From: Sedimentibacter hydroxybenzoicus DSM 7310
GTDB lineage: Bacteria > Bacillota > Clostridia > Tissierellales > Sedimentibacteraceae
DNA length: 64,000 nucleotides
Reading direction: 5' to 3'
NCBI RefSeq assembly: GCF_013403245.1
Contig: NZ_JACBNQ010000003.1
Location: 1-64,000 of the forward strand
The notes under the pieces were generated by a model. The model saw only the letters and a list, made by a program, of their open reading frames with translations. It was not told the DNA's origin and did not search any database. The position numbers were made by a program, and so were the translations under genes. This document shows positions 25,789 to 35,424 of the stretch, piece after piece (the stretch's first letter is position 1; each line of letters opens with the position of its first letter).

Positions 25789-26406
25789 ATGGAAAATGAA
25801 AACTTAAAAAAAATTGATGATATTCTTAAGCGCACAGATACAGATTATTCGACTGCTAAGAAAGCACTTGAGGATGCAAACGGAGACGTGCTCGATGCAA
25901 TAATTATGATTGAAAACCAAAACAAGAGCAACTCGTATACAAAAAGTAATAAAGGTGAGCAAATATTCAATCAGCTAAAGGATATACTTGCAAAGGGTAA
26001 TGCGACGAAGATTACAATAAAGAAAAACAATGAAATAATTGTTAATCTGCCTGTTACGGCAGGAATTATAGGTGCTTTTGCTGCTCCATTTTTGTCTGCC
26101 GCAGGGATTACAGCCGCACTATTGACACAATGCTCCGTAGAAATAACTCAAGCAGACGGCAACGTAGTTAATCTCGGACAAAAAGTTGAGCAAGGTGTGG
26201 ATATTGTTAAGGATGCAATGCAGGATGTAAGACAGGGTGCCGAAAATTTAAAAAATGATTTTATGAGCAGTACTAATGAATTTAAAAACGAATTTAAAAA
26301 CAGCGCAAACGAGTTCAAAAATGATTTTAAAAACAGCGCAAATGAATTTAAAAATGACATAAAGGACGATTTCACATATTCATATAAGGATGATGATGAA
26401 TTTTAA
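25789..26406 (+). CDS. DUF4342 protein with N-terminal UBA-like domain and C-terminal FKN repeats
   Basis: The 205-aa protein has an EF-Ts/UBA-like helical domain (about 1-45, KKALEDANGDVLDAIIMIE), a DUF4342 domain with a hydrophobic hairpin (about 55-125, TAGIIGAFAAPFLSAAGITAAL), and a tail of three or four imperfect 11-residue repeats of the type NSANEFKNDFK. The tail is predicted amphipathic helix and could line a membrane or another helix. AAAGGAAGG precedes the ATG. Function is unknown. Confidence 0.8.
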   Translation: MENENLKKIDDILKRTDTDYSTAKKALEDANGDVLDAIIMIENQNKSNSYTKSNKGEQIFNQLKDILAKGNATKITIKKNNEIIVNLPVTAGIIGAFAAPFLSAAGITAALLTQCSVEITQADGNVVNLGQKVEQGVDIVKDAMQDVRQGAENLKNDFMSSTNEFKNEFKNSANEFKNDFKNSANEFKNDIKDDFTYSYKDDDEF

Positions 26407-26415
26407 AAGAAATTC

Positions 26416-26444
26416 TTGACATTAATTCTTAATTTTGTTACATT
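26416..26444 (+). promoter_or_regulatory. sigma-A promoter of the glyS T-box transcript
   Basis: TTGACA (26416-26421) and TACATT (26439-26444) are separated by 17 bp, placing the start of transcription near 26451, at the beginning of the T-box leader. Confidence 0.7.
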
Positions 26445-26450
26445 AAGATT

Positions 26451-26646
26451 AATGTTGAGGCAATGAGAAAGAAGAGTAAACTATAAAGAATTTATAGAGA
26501 GTCAGGTGTGGTGGAAACTGATAAAGAAGTATAGTTGAAGGGCGCTTTTGAGTCAATTATTTTAAGAGGATAAAGCAATGCTTTATCAAATAGGGTGGAA
26601 CCGCGGAATTAATCTTTCGTCCCTATGTGGGATGGAAGATTTTTTT
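26451..26646 (+). promoter_or_regulatory. T-box riboswitch leader (glycine)
   Basis: The leader has stem I elements (AGAGAG, GGTGTGGTGGAAACTGA), the specifier region with GGC (26541-26543) before GCTTTTGAG, the conserved T-box AGGGTGGAACCGCGG (26592-26606) and a terminator with AATCTTTCGTCCC pairing to GGGATGGAAGATT followed by U7. GGC is a glycine codon and agrees with the downstream glycyl-tRNA synthetase. Uncharged tRNA-Gly would pair with the specifier and the T-box bulge and prevent termination. Confidence 0.93.
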
Positions 26647-26686
26647 GTACTATTAAAATATATATGGTTACAATAACCTAACAGTT

Positions 26687-26762
26687 TATCATCCTGAACG
26701 TAAGAGGAGGCTCTCAGAACTTCAAAAGATAAGATTCCTCCCTTACGTTCGGAATGACAGGA
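26687..26762 (+). repeat. intergenic palindromic repeat, copy 1
   Basis: An imperfect palindrome begins TATCATCCTGAACGTAAG and ends TTACGTTCGGAATGACAG. Read on the minus strand it has the same frame as copy 2 at 29799-29879 (TGTCATTCCGA..CGTAAG..GAGGAATCT). It lies between the T-box terminator and the glyS ribosome binding site, so it is part of the glyS leader and would fold into a long hairpin. Confidence 0.7.
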
Positions 26763-26828
26763 AATACATAATATTGGTATATGAAATCTTTAAAATCCCA
26801 TTTCAAATAATTTTAAATGGAGGCAATC

Positions 26829-28223
26829 ATGGCAAAAAACGAAAAAAACAAATTAGAAAAGCTTGTTTCTCTTTCTAAATCGAGAGGTATAATTTTCCCC
26901 GGCTCAGAAATTTACGGTGGTCTGGCAAATACATGGGATTATGGACCGCTGGGTGTAGAAATAAAGAATAACGTGAAAAAAGCTTGGTGGAAAAAATTCA
27001 TACAGGAAAGTCCATACAATGTTGGGCTTGATTCGGCCATACTTATGAATCCCACAACCTGGGTGGCTTCGGGTCACGTAGGAGGATTCAGTGATCCTTT
27101 GATGGATTGCAAGGAATGTAAGGCAAGATTCAGAGCGGATAAATTAATCGAAGACTACATGAGAGAAAATGATGAGGTGCAAATAGTAGACGGCTGGTCT
27201 AATTCTCAAATGGAAGCTTATATATCAGAAAATAATATTAAATGTCCTGAGTGTGAAAAACATAATTTTACATCAATCAGGAAATTTAATTTAATGTTTA
27301 AAACCTTTCAGGGTGTTACCGAAGACTCCCAGTCAGAAATATTTTTAAGGCCGGAAACGGCTCAGGGTATATTTGTAAACTTTAAGAATGTGGCTCGTTC
27401 CACAAGAAAGAAAATACCTTTCGGAATTGGACAAATTGGTAAATCCTTCAGAAACGAAATTACTCCGGGTAACTTTACCTTTAGAACAAGAGAGTTTGAA
27501 CAAATGGAGTTAGAATTCTTCTGTGAGCCTGGTAAGGATCTTGAATGGTTCTATTATTGGAAGGATTTCTGCATGAATTGGTTGTTATCCTTAGGTATGA
27601 CAAAAGAAAATGTGCGTTTCAGAGATCACGATCCTGCAGAATTATCTCACTACAGCAACGCTACGACAGACATAGAATATTTATTCCCCTTCGGTTGGGG
27701 AGAGCTTTGGGGTATAGCTGACAGAACAGATTTTGACTTAAAGGCACATATAACTACTTCAGGAGAGGACTTGTCCTATCAGGACCCTGTAACGAACGAA
27801 AAATACGTTCCGTACTGTATTGAACCATCACTTGGTGCTGACAGAGTTATGCTTGCTATATTAGTTGACGCGTACAATGAAGAAATTCTTGAAGATGGAA
27901 CCGAAAGAGTCGTGCTAAAGCTTCATCCTGCACTTGCACCATATAAAGCGGCCGTATTGCCGCTGACTAAAAAATTAAACGATCAAGCTACAGAAGTTTA
28001 TCATAAGCTGCAAAAAAGCTTTAACGTGGATTATGACGATGCGGGAAGTATAGGTAAGAGATACAGACGACACGATGAGGTTGGAACTCCGTATTGTATA
28101 ACTTTTGATTTTGATTCTCTTGAAGATAATTCTGTTACGGTACGAGACAGAGACACAATGGAACAAGTCAGAGTTAAAATAGATGATTTAGAACAATACA
28201 TCAATGATAAAATAAATTTCTAA
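26829..28223 (+). CDS. glyS: glycyl-tRNA synthetase, dimeric class II
   Basis: ATG 26829 follows GGAGGC; the ATG at 26817 overlaps this site. The 464-aa enzyme has class II motifs and the eukaryote/Gram-positive glyRS features: [14 protein letters not shown]-like N-terminus ([17 protein letters not shown]), motif 2 [19 protein letters not shown], and the C-terminal anticodon domain ([23 protein letters not shown]). It charges tRNA-Gly. Expression is controlled by the T-box upstream. Confidence 0.96.
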   Translation: MAKNEKNKLEKLVSLSKSRGIIFPGSEIYGGLANTWDYGPLGVEIKNNVKKAWWKKFIQESPYNVGLDSAILMNPTTWVASGHVGGFSDPLMDCKECKARFRADKLIEDYMRENDEVQIVDGWSNSQMEAYISENNIKCPECEKHNFTSIRKFNLMFKTFQGVTEDSQSEIFLRPETAQGIFVNFKNVARSTRKKIPFGIGQIGKSFRNEITPGNFTFRTREFEQMELEFFCEPGKDLEWFYYWKDFCMNWLLSLGMTKENVRFRDHDPAELSHYSNATTDIEYLFPFGWGELWGIADRTDFDLKAHITTSGEDLSYQDPVTNEKYVPYCIEPSLGADRVMLAILVDAYNEEILEDGTERVVLKLHPALAPYKAAVLPLTKKLNDQATEVYHKLQKSFNVDYDDAGSIGKRYRRHDEVGTPYCITFDFDSLEDNSVTVRDRDTMEQVRVKIDDLEQYINDKINF

Positions 28224-28314
28224 CAATTGGCAATAGATGTGTGATTGATAAAACCAATTGCACATTCATTGCTATTCTATGGGCTAATCAATAGCTAATC
28301 CATCGTCCAAAGGG

Positions 28315-28941
28315 GTGATCCATATAAAATTATCAGACAGACAAAATCAAATAATTGAAATAATAGAAAAGCTCCAACCTGTAACAGGAGAAGCGATAGC
28401 TGAAAAAATAGGTCTTACAAGAGCAACACTCCGACCTGATTTGGCGGTTTTATCCATGTGCGGCTTAATTGACGCAAAACCGAAGGTTGGATATTATATA
28501 TCGAATAAAAAAAGCAACAGAGATATAATAGAAAAATTATCAGCAATAAAAGTATCGGATATTAAATCACTTCCTATAAATGTAACTGAATCCACAAGCG
28601 TTTACGATGCGATAGTAACTTTATTTTTAGAAAATGTAGGTACATTGTTCGTAGTGGAGGATGAGGCATTAAAAGGTGTAATATCAAGAAAAGATTTATT
28701 AAAGGCATCCATGGGAGGAAAAGATTTAAATGCTATACCCGTGGGTATAGTAATGACAAGGATGCCTAAAATCATATATTGTTTGGAAGAGGATTCAATT
28801 TTAGAGGCAGCAGAAAAAATCATAGAGCATGAAATAGATTGTATACCGATTATAACCCATTTGCCAAACAATAAAGTAAAGGCAATCGGAAGAATTTCAA
28901 AAACTAATATAACAAATGTTTTATTAGAAATAACCAAATAA
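28315..28941 (+). CDS. CcpN/YqzB-like repressor with CBS domains
   Basis: The 208-aa protein has an N-terminal helix-turn-helix (SDRQNQIIEIIEKLQPVTGEAI) and two CBS domains (about 80-200), as in CcpN, the repressor of gluconeogenic genes. The neighbour PPDK regulator is the regular partner. The start is unclear: GTG 28315 gives the usual family length but overlaps the best SD (AGGGG, 28311-28315), whereas that SD would place initiation near the fourth codon (ATA, 28324). Confidence 0.85.
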   Translation: MIHIKLSDRQNQIIEIIEKLQPVTGEAIAEKIGLTRATLRPDLAVLSMCGLIDAKPKVGYYISNKKSNRDIIEKLSAIKVSDIKSLPINVTESTSVYDAIVTLFLENVGTLFVVEDEALKGVISRKDLLKASMGGKDLNAIPVGIVMTRMPKIIYCLEEDSILEAAEKIIEHEIDCIPIITHLPNNKVKAIGRISKTNITNVLLEITK

Positions 28942-28951
28942 AGAGGTGCAT

Positions 28952-29767
28952 ATGGAGAAGATTAATATTTACGCTGTTTCGGATTCCTTGGGAGAAACTG
29001 CTGAGCAGGTGGCAAAAGCGGTAATCAGACAGTTTGACTTGGCTGATTTTGATATAAAAAAGGTATCCTATATAAATGATAAGGAATCAATAGATCATTT
29101 AATACAAAAAGCATCAGATGAAAATGCATTTATAGTATTTACTTTGGTGGTTGAAGAGCTCAGAGATTACATGATTGAAAAAGCTTCAGAATATAACCTT
29201 GACGCAGTTGATATAATGACACCTATTCTATTTCCTTTAGTTAAAAAATTGGGCTTAGCTCCTAAAAACGAGCCCGGTCTTTTACGTCAGCTTGACGAAA
29301 AATATTTTAAAAGAGTAGAATCAGTGGAATTTGCAGTAAAATATGATGACGGAAAAGATACGAGGGGAATCCTTTTAGCAGACGTAGTCTTGATAGGAGT
29401 ATCAAGAACCTCTAAGACACCGCTTTCTATGTACCTTGCCCACAAGAATTTAAAGGTTGCAAATATTCCGTTAGTTCCTGAGGTCAGCTTGCCTGAGGAG
29501 TTAAAGTTAATATCTCCTAAAAGAATAATAGGATTAACTTTAAATGTGGAAAATCTGAATAAAATCAGAAAAGAGCGCCTTAAAGCAATGGGGCTTAGGG
29601 ATACGGCAAATTATGCCAATATGGAAAGAATTTTTGAGGAACTTGAATATTCGGAAAAGGTTATGAGAAACTTAAAATGCAAAATAATTGATACAACTAA
29701 CAAAGCAGTTGAAGAAACTGCCTCAATTATTCTTGACTACATAGCTGAAAACGAAATAAAAAAATAA
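28952..29767 (+). CDS. ppsR: pyruvate, phosphate dikinase regulatory protein
   Basis: ATG 28952 follows AGAGGTG; the 271-aa protein matches the DUF299/PPSR family, with VSDSLGETAEQVA at the N-terminus and the nucleotide-binding loop GVSRTSKTPLSMYLA. It is a bifunctional ADP-dependent kinase and Pi-dependent phosphorylase acting on a Thr of PPDK (or PEP synthase). Its pairing with the CcpN-like regulator joins transcriptional and enzymatic control of the pyruvate/PEP step. Confidence 0.95.
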   Translation: MEKINIYAVSDSLGETAEQVAKAVIRQFDLADFDIKKVSYINDKESIDHLIQKASDENAFIVFTLVVEELRDYMIEKASEYNLDAVDIMTPILFPLVKKLGLAPKNEPGLLRQLDEKYFKRVESVEFAVKYDDGKDTRGILLADVVLIGVSRTSKTPLSMYLAHKNLKVANIPLVPEVSLPEELKLISPKRIIGLTLNVENLNKIRKERLKAMGLRDTANYANMERIFEELEYSEKVMRNLKCKIIDTTNKAVEETASIILDYIAENEIKK

Positions 29768-29798
29768 TTTTGTGAATATACAAATAATGTACGTTTTT

Positions 29799-29879
29799 TG
29801 TCATTCCGAGCGTAAGTGAGGAATCTCAGGTTTTTAAATGCTGAGATCCTTCGAGCCAAAATTCTCAGGATGACAAATA
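29799..29879 (+). repeat. intergenic palindromic repeat, copy 2
   Basis: TTGTCATTCCGAGCGTAAG, GAGGAATCTC, GAGATCCTTCGAG and CTCAGGATGACAA form a long imperfect hairpin between two housekeeping genes. It shares its ends and the GAGGAATCT segment with the reverse complement of 26687-26762. Similar CATTCCGAGCG...AGGATGACA palindromes occur in many bacterial genomes. Confidence 0.75.
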
Positions 29880-29898
29880 TAATTATCAGGGGGTGATA

Positions 29899-30915
29899 AT
29901 GGTGAATATACGAGAGCGATATGAACAATTCGAAATTGATTACTTATCTCCACACGCTGCTAAAAGTAGATTTTCAAAAGGCAGAAAGGTTCCGGAAGAA
30001 AGTTGCGAAATAAGAACCGAATACCAAAGAGACAGAGATAGAATAATTCATTCAAAAAGCTTCAGGAGATTAAAACACAAAACACAAGTTTTTTTATCTC
30101 CTGAAGGAGATCATTACAGGACACGTCTTACTCACACATTGGAAGTATCACAAATTTCAAGAACTATTGCAAGAAGCTTAAATTTAAATGAAGATTTAAC
30201 CGAGGCAATTGCCCTTGGTCATGATTTGGGTCATACACCCTTCGGCCATACAGGCGAGAAAATACTTAATGAAATTTGCGAAGAAGGCTTTAAGCACAAT
30301 GAACAAAGCTTGAGAGTTGTAGAGTTCTTAGAACTAAGAAACGGCAACAGAGGATTAAACCTTACATTTGAAGTCAGAGATGGAATTCTAAATCACCCAT
30401 TAAGTTATAACCCCTCAACTCTGGAAGGTCAAATCGTAAGCATTTCTGACAGAATAGCCTACATAAATCACGACATTGATGATGCACTGAGAGCAGATAT
30501 AATAAAGTCTGGGCAAATGCCCGATATTTTCTTTAAAACCTTAGGTTATACTCATGGGCAAAGAATTAATACCATGATAACAGATGTGATAAAAAGTAGC
30601 ATGGATAAAAACAAAATAACCATGAGTGAAGAAATTGCTCATTATACAAAAGAACTCAGAGATTTTTTATTTAAAAATGTATATTACAATAAAACCGCAA
30701 AAAGTGAAGAAGATAAAACGAAATTTATAATTGAAAAGATATTTGAATACTATACTAAGAATTTTGAGCTATTACCTGATTTTTATTTACAAATATATAA
30801 CGAAAACAATTTGGCAAAAAACGTAATAATTAAGGATTACATTGCCGGCATGACAGATCGTTATGCAATGAAAGTATTTGAAGATTTGTACATTCCCAAA
30901 CCTTGGAGGCAATAG
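29899..30915 (+). CDS. dgt: deoxyguanosinetriphosphate triphosphohydrolase-like HD protein
   Basis: ATG 29899 has AGGGGG 6 nt upstream. The 338-aa protein is the short Dgt-like type with [22 protein letters not shown] motif [14 protein letters not shown] and the downstream [15 protein letters not shown] Asp. These enzymes remove triphosphate from dNTPs, preferably dGTP. Its place before dnaG-sigA is normal for clostridia. Confidence 0.92.
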   Translation: MVNIRERYEQFEIDYLSPHAAKSRFSKGRKVPEESCEIRTEYQRDRDRIIHSKSFRRLKHKTQVFLSPEGDHYRTRLTHTLEVSQISRTIARSLNLNEDLTEAIALGHDLGHTPFGHTGEKILNEICEEGFKHNEQSLRVVEFLELRNGNRGLNLTFEVRDGILNHPLSYNPSTLEGQIVSISDRIAYINHDIDDALRADIIKSGQMPDIFFKTLGYTHGQRINTMITDVIKSSMDKNKITMSEEIAHYTKELRDFLFKNVYYNKTAKSEEDKTKFIIEKIFEYYTKNFELLPDFYLQIYNENNLAKNVIIKDYIAGMTDRYAMKVFEDLYIPKPWRQ

Positions 30916-30929
30916 ATAAAAATATTTTG

Positions 30930-30958
30930 TTGACAAGCTTATTTCGTTGTGTTATAAT
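30930..30958 (+). promoter_or_regulatory. sigma-A promoter of dnaG-sigA
   Basis: TTGACA (30930-30935) and TATAAT (30953-30958) with an exact 17-bp spacer is a consensus promoter 32 bp upstream of the dnaG start codon. Confidence 0.85.
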
Positions 30959-30989
30959 CTGTGTTCAACGTATAGATAATGGTGATATT

Positions 30990-32756
30990 ATGCCCTATAG
31001 ATTGGATTCTGATGTAGTTAAAAGAATTCTAGATGAAAACAACATAGTAGATGTTATAGAAGAATTTTTACCTTTAAAAAAAGCAGGTGCAAATTACAGC
31101 ACAAACTGCCCCTTTCATAAGGAAAAAACTCCTTCTTTTATTGTTTCACCGGATAAACAGATATTTCATTGCTTTGGCTGCGGAGAAAGCGGCGACAGCA
31201 TAAGCTTTATTACAAAGTATAAAAATTATACTTTCGTTGAAGCTGCGGAGTATCTTGCAAAAAAGGCGGGGATTATTTTAGAAGAGGTTAATAACTTTTC
31301 AAACAACCAAGAAAATAAAGAGCTTACGGACAGGCTTTATAAAATAAACAGAGATGCTGCGGCATATTTTTATAGAAATTTAAAAGCGTATCCGGAGATT
31401 ATAAGTTACTTAAAATCAAGGAAAATTGATAATGATGTAATAAAAAAGTTTGGAATTGGATATGCTATAAATCAATGGGATAATTTGCTAAAATACTTAA
31501 CCGGTAAGGGGTACATAGAAGAAGACATATTAAAAACCGGATTAATAATTAAGCATCAGGAAAAAAATTCATGCTATGATCGTTTCAGAAACAGAGTGAT
31601 GTTTCCTATATTTGATGTACGGAAAAGAATAATAGGTTTTGGAGGAAGAGTTATTGATGATTCACTTCCTAAATATCTCAATTCACCTGAAACTTTAATA
31701 TTTAACAAAGGTTACAATTTATACGGTCTCAATTTAGCAAGGGAAGCAGTAAAAGACAAAAGCTTCATATTGGTAGAAGGATACATGGATGTTATTAAAA
31801 TGCATGCATATGGATATGATACAGCCGTTGCAGCTTTGGGAACATCCTTGACTGACAATCAGATAAAACTATTAAAAAGATATTCCAAGAGCTTTTATAT
31901 TGGCTTTGACTCGGACAATGCAGGTCAAAATGCCGCTTTAAAAGCTTTGAACATGTTTAAAAGAAACAATATAGATGCAAAGGTAATAATTATAGATAAT
32001 GCAAAGGACCCCGATGAATATTTAAATAAGTTCGGGAAAGTAAATTTCGACAAATTAATTGAAAATTCTCTTGATTATTATAATTTCTTAGAATATCATT
32101 TTAATGAAATATATGAAAATTATAGTAAAGTTGAATATATATCTAAAATTTTTGACAATATAGTAAATGTCAACAGCGAAATAGAAAAAGAGCTTATATT
32201 TGAAAAATTATCAAGTAAAGTAGGTGTTTCCAAAGAATCGATAATTAAAGAATATAACAAGAAAGAAACTAATCAAAGAACTTTTGTAAAGACTTCAATT
32301 CCTGCTAAAATTAAAATGCAGGTGCAAAAAATTACAACATCCCATGAAGAGGAGTTAATCAAACTGATACTCATAGAAAATGATTTTGCTTTACAGCTTA
32401 AAGAAATAGTAAACGAAGATATATTTAAGGATTTAGAATTTTATGGAATATTTAAAGAGATGTATGAATACAAAATAAACAATATGAGTATAGATGAAGA
32501 TAGCTTAAAAAAAATTATAAAAAATGAACCGGATGCTAAAGTTTTATTGCAATGTGACGATGTTGATTATGATAATTTAGAGTCATTATTCAAGGATTGT
32601 ATTAAAAGGTTAAAAATAAAATATTATGAAAAGAAAAGAAGCATACTGAGTGACAATTTAACACAATCTGAAAACTCTGAGGAAAGCAAAGAAATAATGA
32701 CCGAAATTTTTATCCTCGCTAAAAAAATTAAGTCAACTAAAGAGGAGGTTAACTAA
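30990..32756 (+). CDS. dnaG: DNA primase
   Basis: The start is ATG 30990 (588 aa); the upstream in-frame ATG would lie before the promoter. The zinc-binding domain has C40/H43/C61/C64 (CPFHKEKTPSF ... CFGCG), followed by the TOPRIM catalytic domain (LVEGYMDVIK, GFDSDNAGQNAA, KDPDEYL) and a C-terminal helicase-binding region. It makes RNA primers at the fork. It is followed at 3 bp by sigA. Confidence 0.96.
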   Translation: MPYRLDSDVVKRILDENNIVDVIEEFLPLKKAGANYSTNCPFHKEKTPSFIVSPDKQIFHCFGCGESGDSISFITKYKNYTFVEAAEYLAKKAGIILEEVNNFSNNQENKELTDRLYKINRDAAAYFYRNLKAYPEIISYLKSRKIDNDVIKKFGIGYAINQWDNLLKYLTGKGYIEEDILKTGLIIKHQEKNSCYDRFRNRVMFPIFDVRKRIIGFGGRVIDDSLPKYLNSPETLIFNKGYNLYGLNLAREAVKDKSFILVEGYMDVIKMHAYGYDTAVAALGTSLTDNQIKLLKRYSKSFYIGFDSDNAGQNAALKALNMFKRNNIDAKVIIIDNAKDPDEYLNKFGKVNFDKLIENSLDYYNFLEYHFNEIYENYSKVEYISKIFDNIVNVNSEIEKELIFEKLSSKVGVSKESIIKEYNKKETNQRTFVKTSIPAKIKMQVQKITTSHEEELIKLILIENDFALQLKEIVNEDIFKDLEFYGIFKEMYEYKINNMSIDEDSLKKIIKNEPDAKVLLQCDDVDYDNLESLFKDCIKRLKIKYYEKKRSILSDNLTQSENSEESKEIMTEIFILAKKIKSTKEEVN

Positions 32757-32759
32757 CCC

Positions 32760-33920
32760 ATGGGTGAAAATAAAAACGTAACAGTAGAAGAATCTGAAAA
32801 AGATATAGAAATGCAGCAAAAAATTGATTCTATCAAAAATAAATTGATAGAGAAAGGTAAAAGAAACGGATTCATAACATATAAGGAAGTATTGAGGTCT
32901 TTTGAGAAATTAGATATTAACCCGGAATTTATTGATGACTTTTATAAGCAGGCAGAAGATAATGACCTTGAAATACTTGGTTTTCAGGATGATATGATTC
33001 TTGAAAAAGTTGACGACATAGATGACACGGAAATTAAGGATGAAGTGGACTTTTTTGTAAGCCAATCAGATGATGATATATTGAAGGGTGTAAATATTGA
33101 TGACCCTGTCAGAATGTATTTAAAGGAAATAGGAAAAGTACCATTATTATCGGCAAATGAAGAAATAGATCTTGCAAAAAAAATGCAGGATGGAGATGAA
33201 GAAGCAAAGAAAAGATTGGCAGAAGCCAATTTAAGATTGGTTGTAAGCATCGCTAAGCGCTATGTTGGAAGAGGCATGTTGTTCTTGGATTTAATTCAGG
33301 AGGGAAATCTTGGATTAATTAAGGCAGTTGAGAAATTTGATTACACAAAAGGATTTAAATTCAGCACATACGCTACCTGGTGGATTCGTCAGGCAATAAC
33401 GAGAGCAATAGCAGACCAGGCAAGAACTATAAGAATCCCTGTCCATATGGTAGAAACAATAAATAAATTAATTAGAATTAAAAGGCAGCTTTTACAGGAA
33501 TTAGGGCGTGATGCAACACCTGAGGAAATTGCCCTTGAAATGGAAATGGAGCCTGATAAGGTAAGAGAAATATTAAAAATTGCTCAGGAACCTGTTTCAC
33601 TGGAAACACCAATAGGGGAGGAAGAAGACAGTCACTTAGGTGACTTTATACCGGATGATGAGGTTCAGGCCCCGTCGGACGTAGCAACTTTCACACTTTT
33701 AAAGGAACAGCTTTCATCAGTGCTTCATACTTTGACAGACAGAGAGCAAAAGGTTCTAAGACTGAGATTCGGATTAGATGACGGAAGAGCAAGAACCTTA
33801 GAAGAGGTTGGCAAGGAATTTGATGTAACAAGAGAAAGAATAAGACAAATTGAAGCTAAGGCATTAAGGAAGCTTAGACACCCAAGCCGCAGCAAGAAAT
33901 TAAAGGATTATTTAGAATAA
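32760..33920 (+). CDS. sigA: primary sigma factor (sigma A)
   Basis: The 386-aa protein has regions 1.1 and 1.2 ([16 protein letters not shown]), 2 ([33 protein letters not shown]), 3 and 4 ([20 protein letters not shown]). It is the housekeeping sigma factor. The SD GAGGAGG lies inside the end of dnaG. A terminator follows (33923-33952). Confidence 0.97.
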   Translation: MGENKNVTVEESEKDIEMQQKIDSIKNKLIEKGKRNGFITYKEVLRSFEKLDINPEFIDDFYKQAEDNDLEILGFQDDMILEKVDDIDDTEIKDEVDFFVSQSDDDILKGVNIDDPVRMYLKEIGKVPLLSANEEIDLAKKMQDGDEEAKKRLAEANLRLVVSIAKRYVGRGMLFLDLIQEGNLGLIKAVEKFDYTKGFKFSTYATWWIRQAITRAIADQARTIRIPVHMVETINKLIRIKRQLLQELGRDATPEEIALEMEMEPDKVREILKIAQEPVSLETPIGEEEDSHLGDFIPDDEVQAPSDVATFTLLKEQLSSVLHTLTDREQKVLRLRFGLDDGRARTLEEVGKEFDVTRERIRQIEAKALRKLRHPSRSKKLKDYLE

Positions 33921-33922
33921 AC

Positions 33923-33952
33923 AGGGGAGGGTTAAAACCCTCTCATTTTTAA
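33923..33952 (+). terminator. rho-independent terminator after sigA
   Basis: GGGAGGGTT and AACCCTCTC form a compact G+C-rich hairpin followed by ATTTTTAATT. Confidence 0.8.
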
Positions 33953-33965
33953 TTATGAGGTGATT

Positions 33966-34643
33966 ATGAACCGATTGGAATGTATTAAATCTATGCTTGC
34001 TAAATGTCATACTGCAGCGGACATAGGAACTGATCATGGCTATGTGGCAGAGATGCTTTTAAATGAAAATATATGCGAAAAAGTAATAGCAACAGATTTA
34101 AATAAAGGACCTCTGGACAGAGCAATAAAGCATTTAACATCTGTAAATTTACACGGAAAATGTGATTTCAGGTTGGGGAGCGGGCTTACTGTATTAAATG
34201 AAAATGAGGCAGATGCAATAATTATTGCAGGTATGGGAGGAGAATTGATTGCAGATATAATCGAAGCATCTAAAAATATTGCACTACAAGCTTCCCAGCT
34301 TATTTTACAGCCCATGACAATGGGGGATAAGCTGAGGCAGTATTTAGCTGAAAACAGCTTTAAGATAATTGATGAAAACATTGTAAAAGAAATGCACCAT
34401 TATTATTTTGTTATTAAGGCTGTTCCCGGCAAATATGAAGTAACCGATAAAATATTTTATGAAATAAGTAAAATAATATTAGAAAAGAAAGATCCGATAA
34501 TGGTTGAATATCTGAACAAAATATTAAAAGTAAACGAAAATATTATTGTCAGTATTGAAAAAAGCAACGGCAGAGATTATAATGAAAAAGCAGAAGCATT
34601 AAGAACGAAAAATAAAAAAATAAGGGAGTTGATGGAAAATTAA
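33966..34643 (+). CDS. trmK: tRNA (adenine(22)-N1)-methyltransferase
   Basis: ATG 33966 follows GAGGTG. The 225-aa protein has a SAM-binding fold (ADIGTDHGYVAEMLL, ATDLNKGPLDRA), a GMGGELI motif and a C-terminal coiled helix pair, as in TrmK/YqfN. It methylates A22 in several tRNAs. Neighbours sigA upstream and nif3/yqfO downstream are in the usual order. Confidence 0.93.
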   Translation: MNRLECIKSMLAKCHTAADIGTDHGYVAEMLLNENICEKVIATDLNKGPLDRAIKHLTSVNLHGKCDFRLGSGLTVLNENEADAIIIAGMGGELIADIIEASKNIALQASQLILQPMTMGDKLRQYLAENSFKIIDENIVKEMHHYYFVIKAVPGKYEVTDKIFYEISKIILEKKDPIMVEYLNKILKVNENIIVSIEKSNGRDYNEKAEALRTKNKKIRELMEN

Positions 34644-35415
34644 AGTTGATTCTATTATTAAAATATTAAATGAAAAGCTAGAATTGAAGTCTCAGGAATC
34701 CTGGGACAACGGCGGATTGCAGATTGGAGACTATTGCAGTGACATAAATAACATTATGTTAACTATGGATATCAATTTAAAATTGATAGAGTATGCAATC
34801 AATAATAATATTAATTTGATAATCACTCATCATCCATTTTTGTTTTCAGGCCTTAAATCCATTGATTTCAGTACATACGAGGGTAGCTTAATCAAGCTTA
34901 TGATTAACAATGATATAAATTTATACAGCATGCACACAAGCTATGACATGGCAGAATACGGGGTAACACACAGTCTGGCTAAAATATTGAAGATTGACTC
35001 ATATGAAGTACTGCATGTCGTAAATCCTGATGGCAGCGGCTACGGAGGCATAGGCTGTGTTGAGCCGATTAATATAGTTGAATTTGCAAAACAAATAAAG
35101 AAGCTTTTAAATGCGGATTATATAAAATTATATTGTAACAAAGATTATAAAACAGTACGCAAAGCTGCATTTTGTGGAGGAAGCGGAAGCGATTTTATAA
35201 AGGATGCTATTGCAAAAGAAGCAGATGTGTACATAACAGGCGACATAAAATACCATCAGGCACAATTTGCTTTGCAAAACAATCTGTGTATTATAGATGC
35301 AGGTCATTATAATACGGAATATCAGTCATTGCAGAACATTAAAAACATATTAGATACAGAAGGATTAAAAGTAACGTTAATGGAAGTAAATACTGTAAAT
35401 GAAATTATTTTATAG
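34639..35415 (+). CDS. Nif3/YqfO-family protein, apparent AUU start
   Basis: The 258-aa protein has Nif3 metal-site motifs (HHPFLFSG, MHTSYDMAEYG, GDIKYHQAQFA, DAGHYNTE). The family's N-terminal helix is encoded upstream of the first canonical start (TTG 34684): in frame the sequence reads IKVDSIIKILNEKLELKSQE. No ATG, GTG or TTG lies in that extension before the TGA at 34630, so the natural start appears to be ATT 34639, which overlaps the trmK stop (TAA 34641-34643). GGGAG at 34623-34627 and GATGG are the available SD sequences. The role of Nif3 proteins is poorly defined. Confidence 0.85.
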   Translation: MKVDSIIKILNEKLELKSQESWDNGGLQIGDYCSDINNIMLTMDINLKLIEYAINNNINLIITHHPFLFSGLKSIDFSTYEGSLIKLMINNDINLYSMHTSYDMAEYGVTHSLAKILKIDSYEVLHVVNPDGSGYGGIGCVEPINIVEFAKQIKKLLNADYIKLYCNKDYKTVRKAAFCGGSGSDFIKDAIAKEADVYITGDIKYHQAQFALQNNLCIIDAGHYNTEYQSLQNIKNILDTEGLKVTLMEVNTVNEIIL

Positions 35416-35424
35416 GGGATGGAT

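Noticed and set aside
34684-35415. TTG 34684 as start of the Nif3-family gene
   Set aside because: No SD is present, and the conserved N-terminal helix would be lost; the in-frame extension matches the family.
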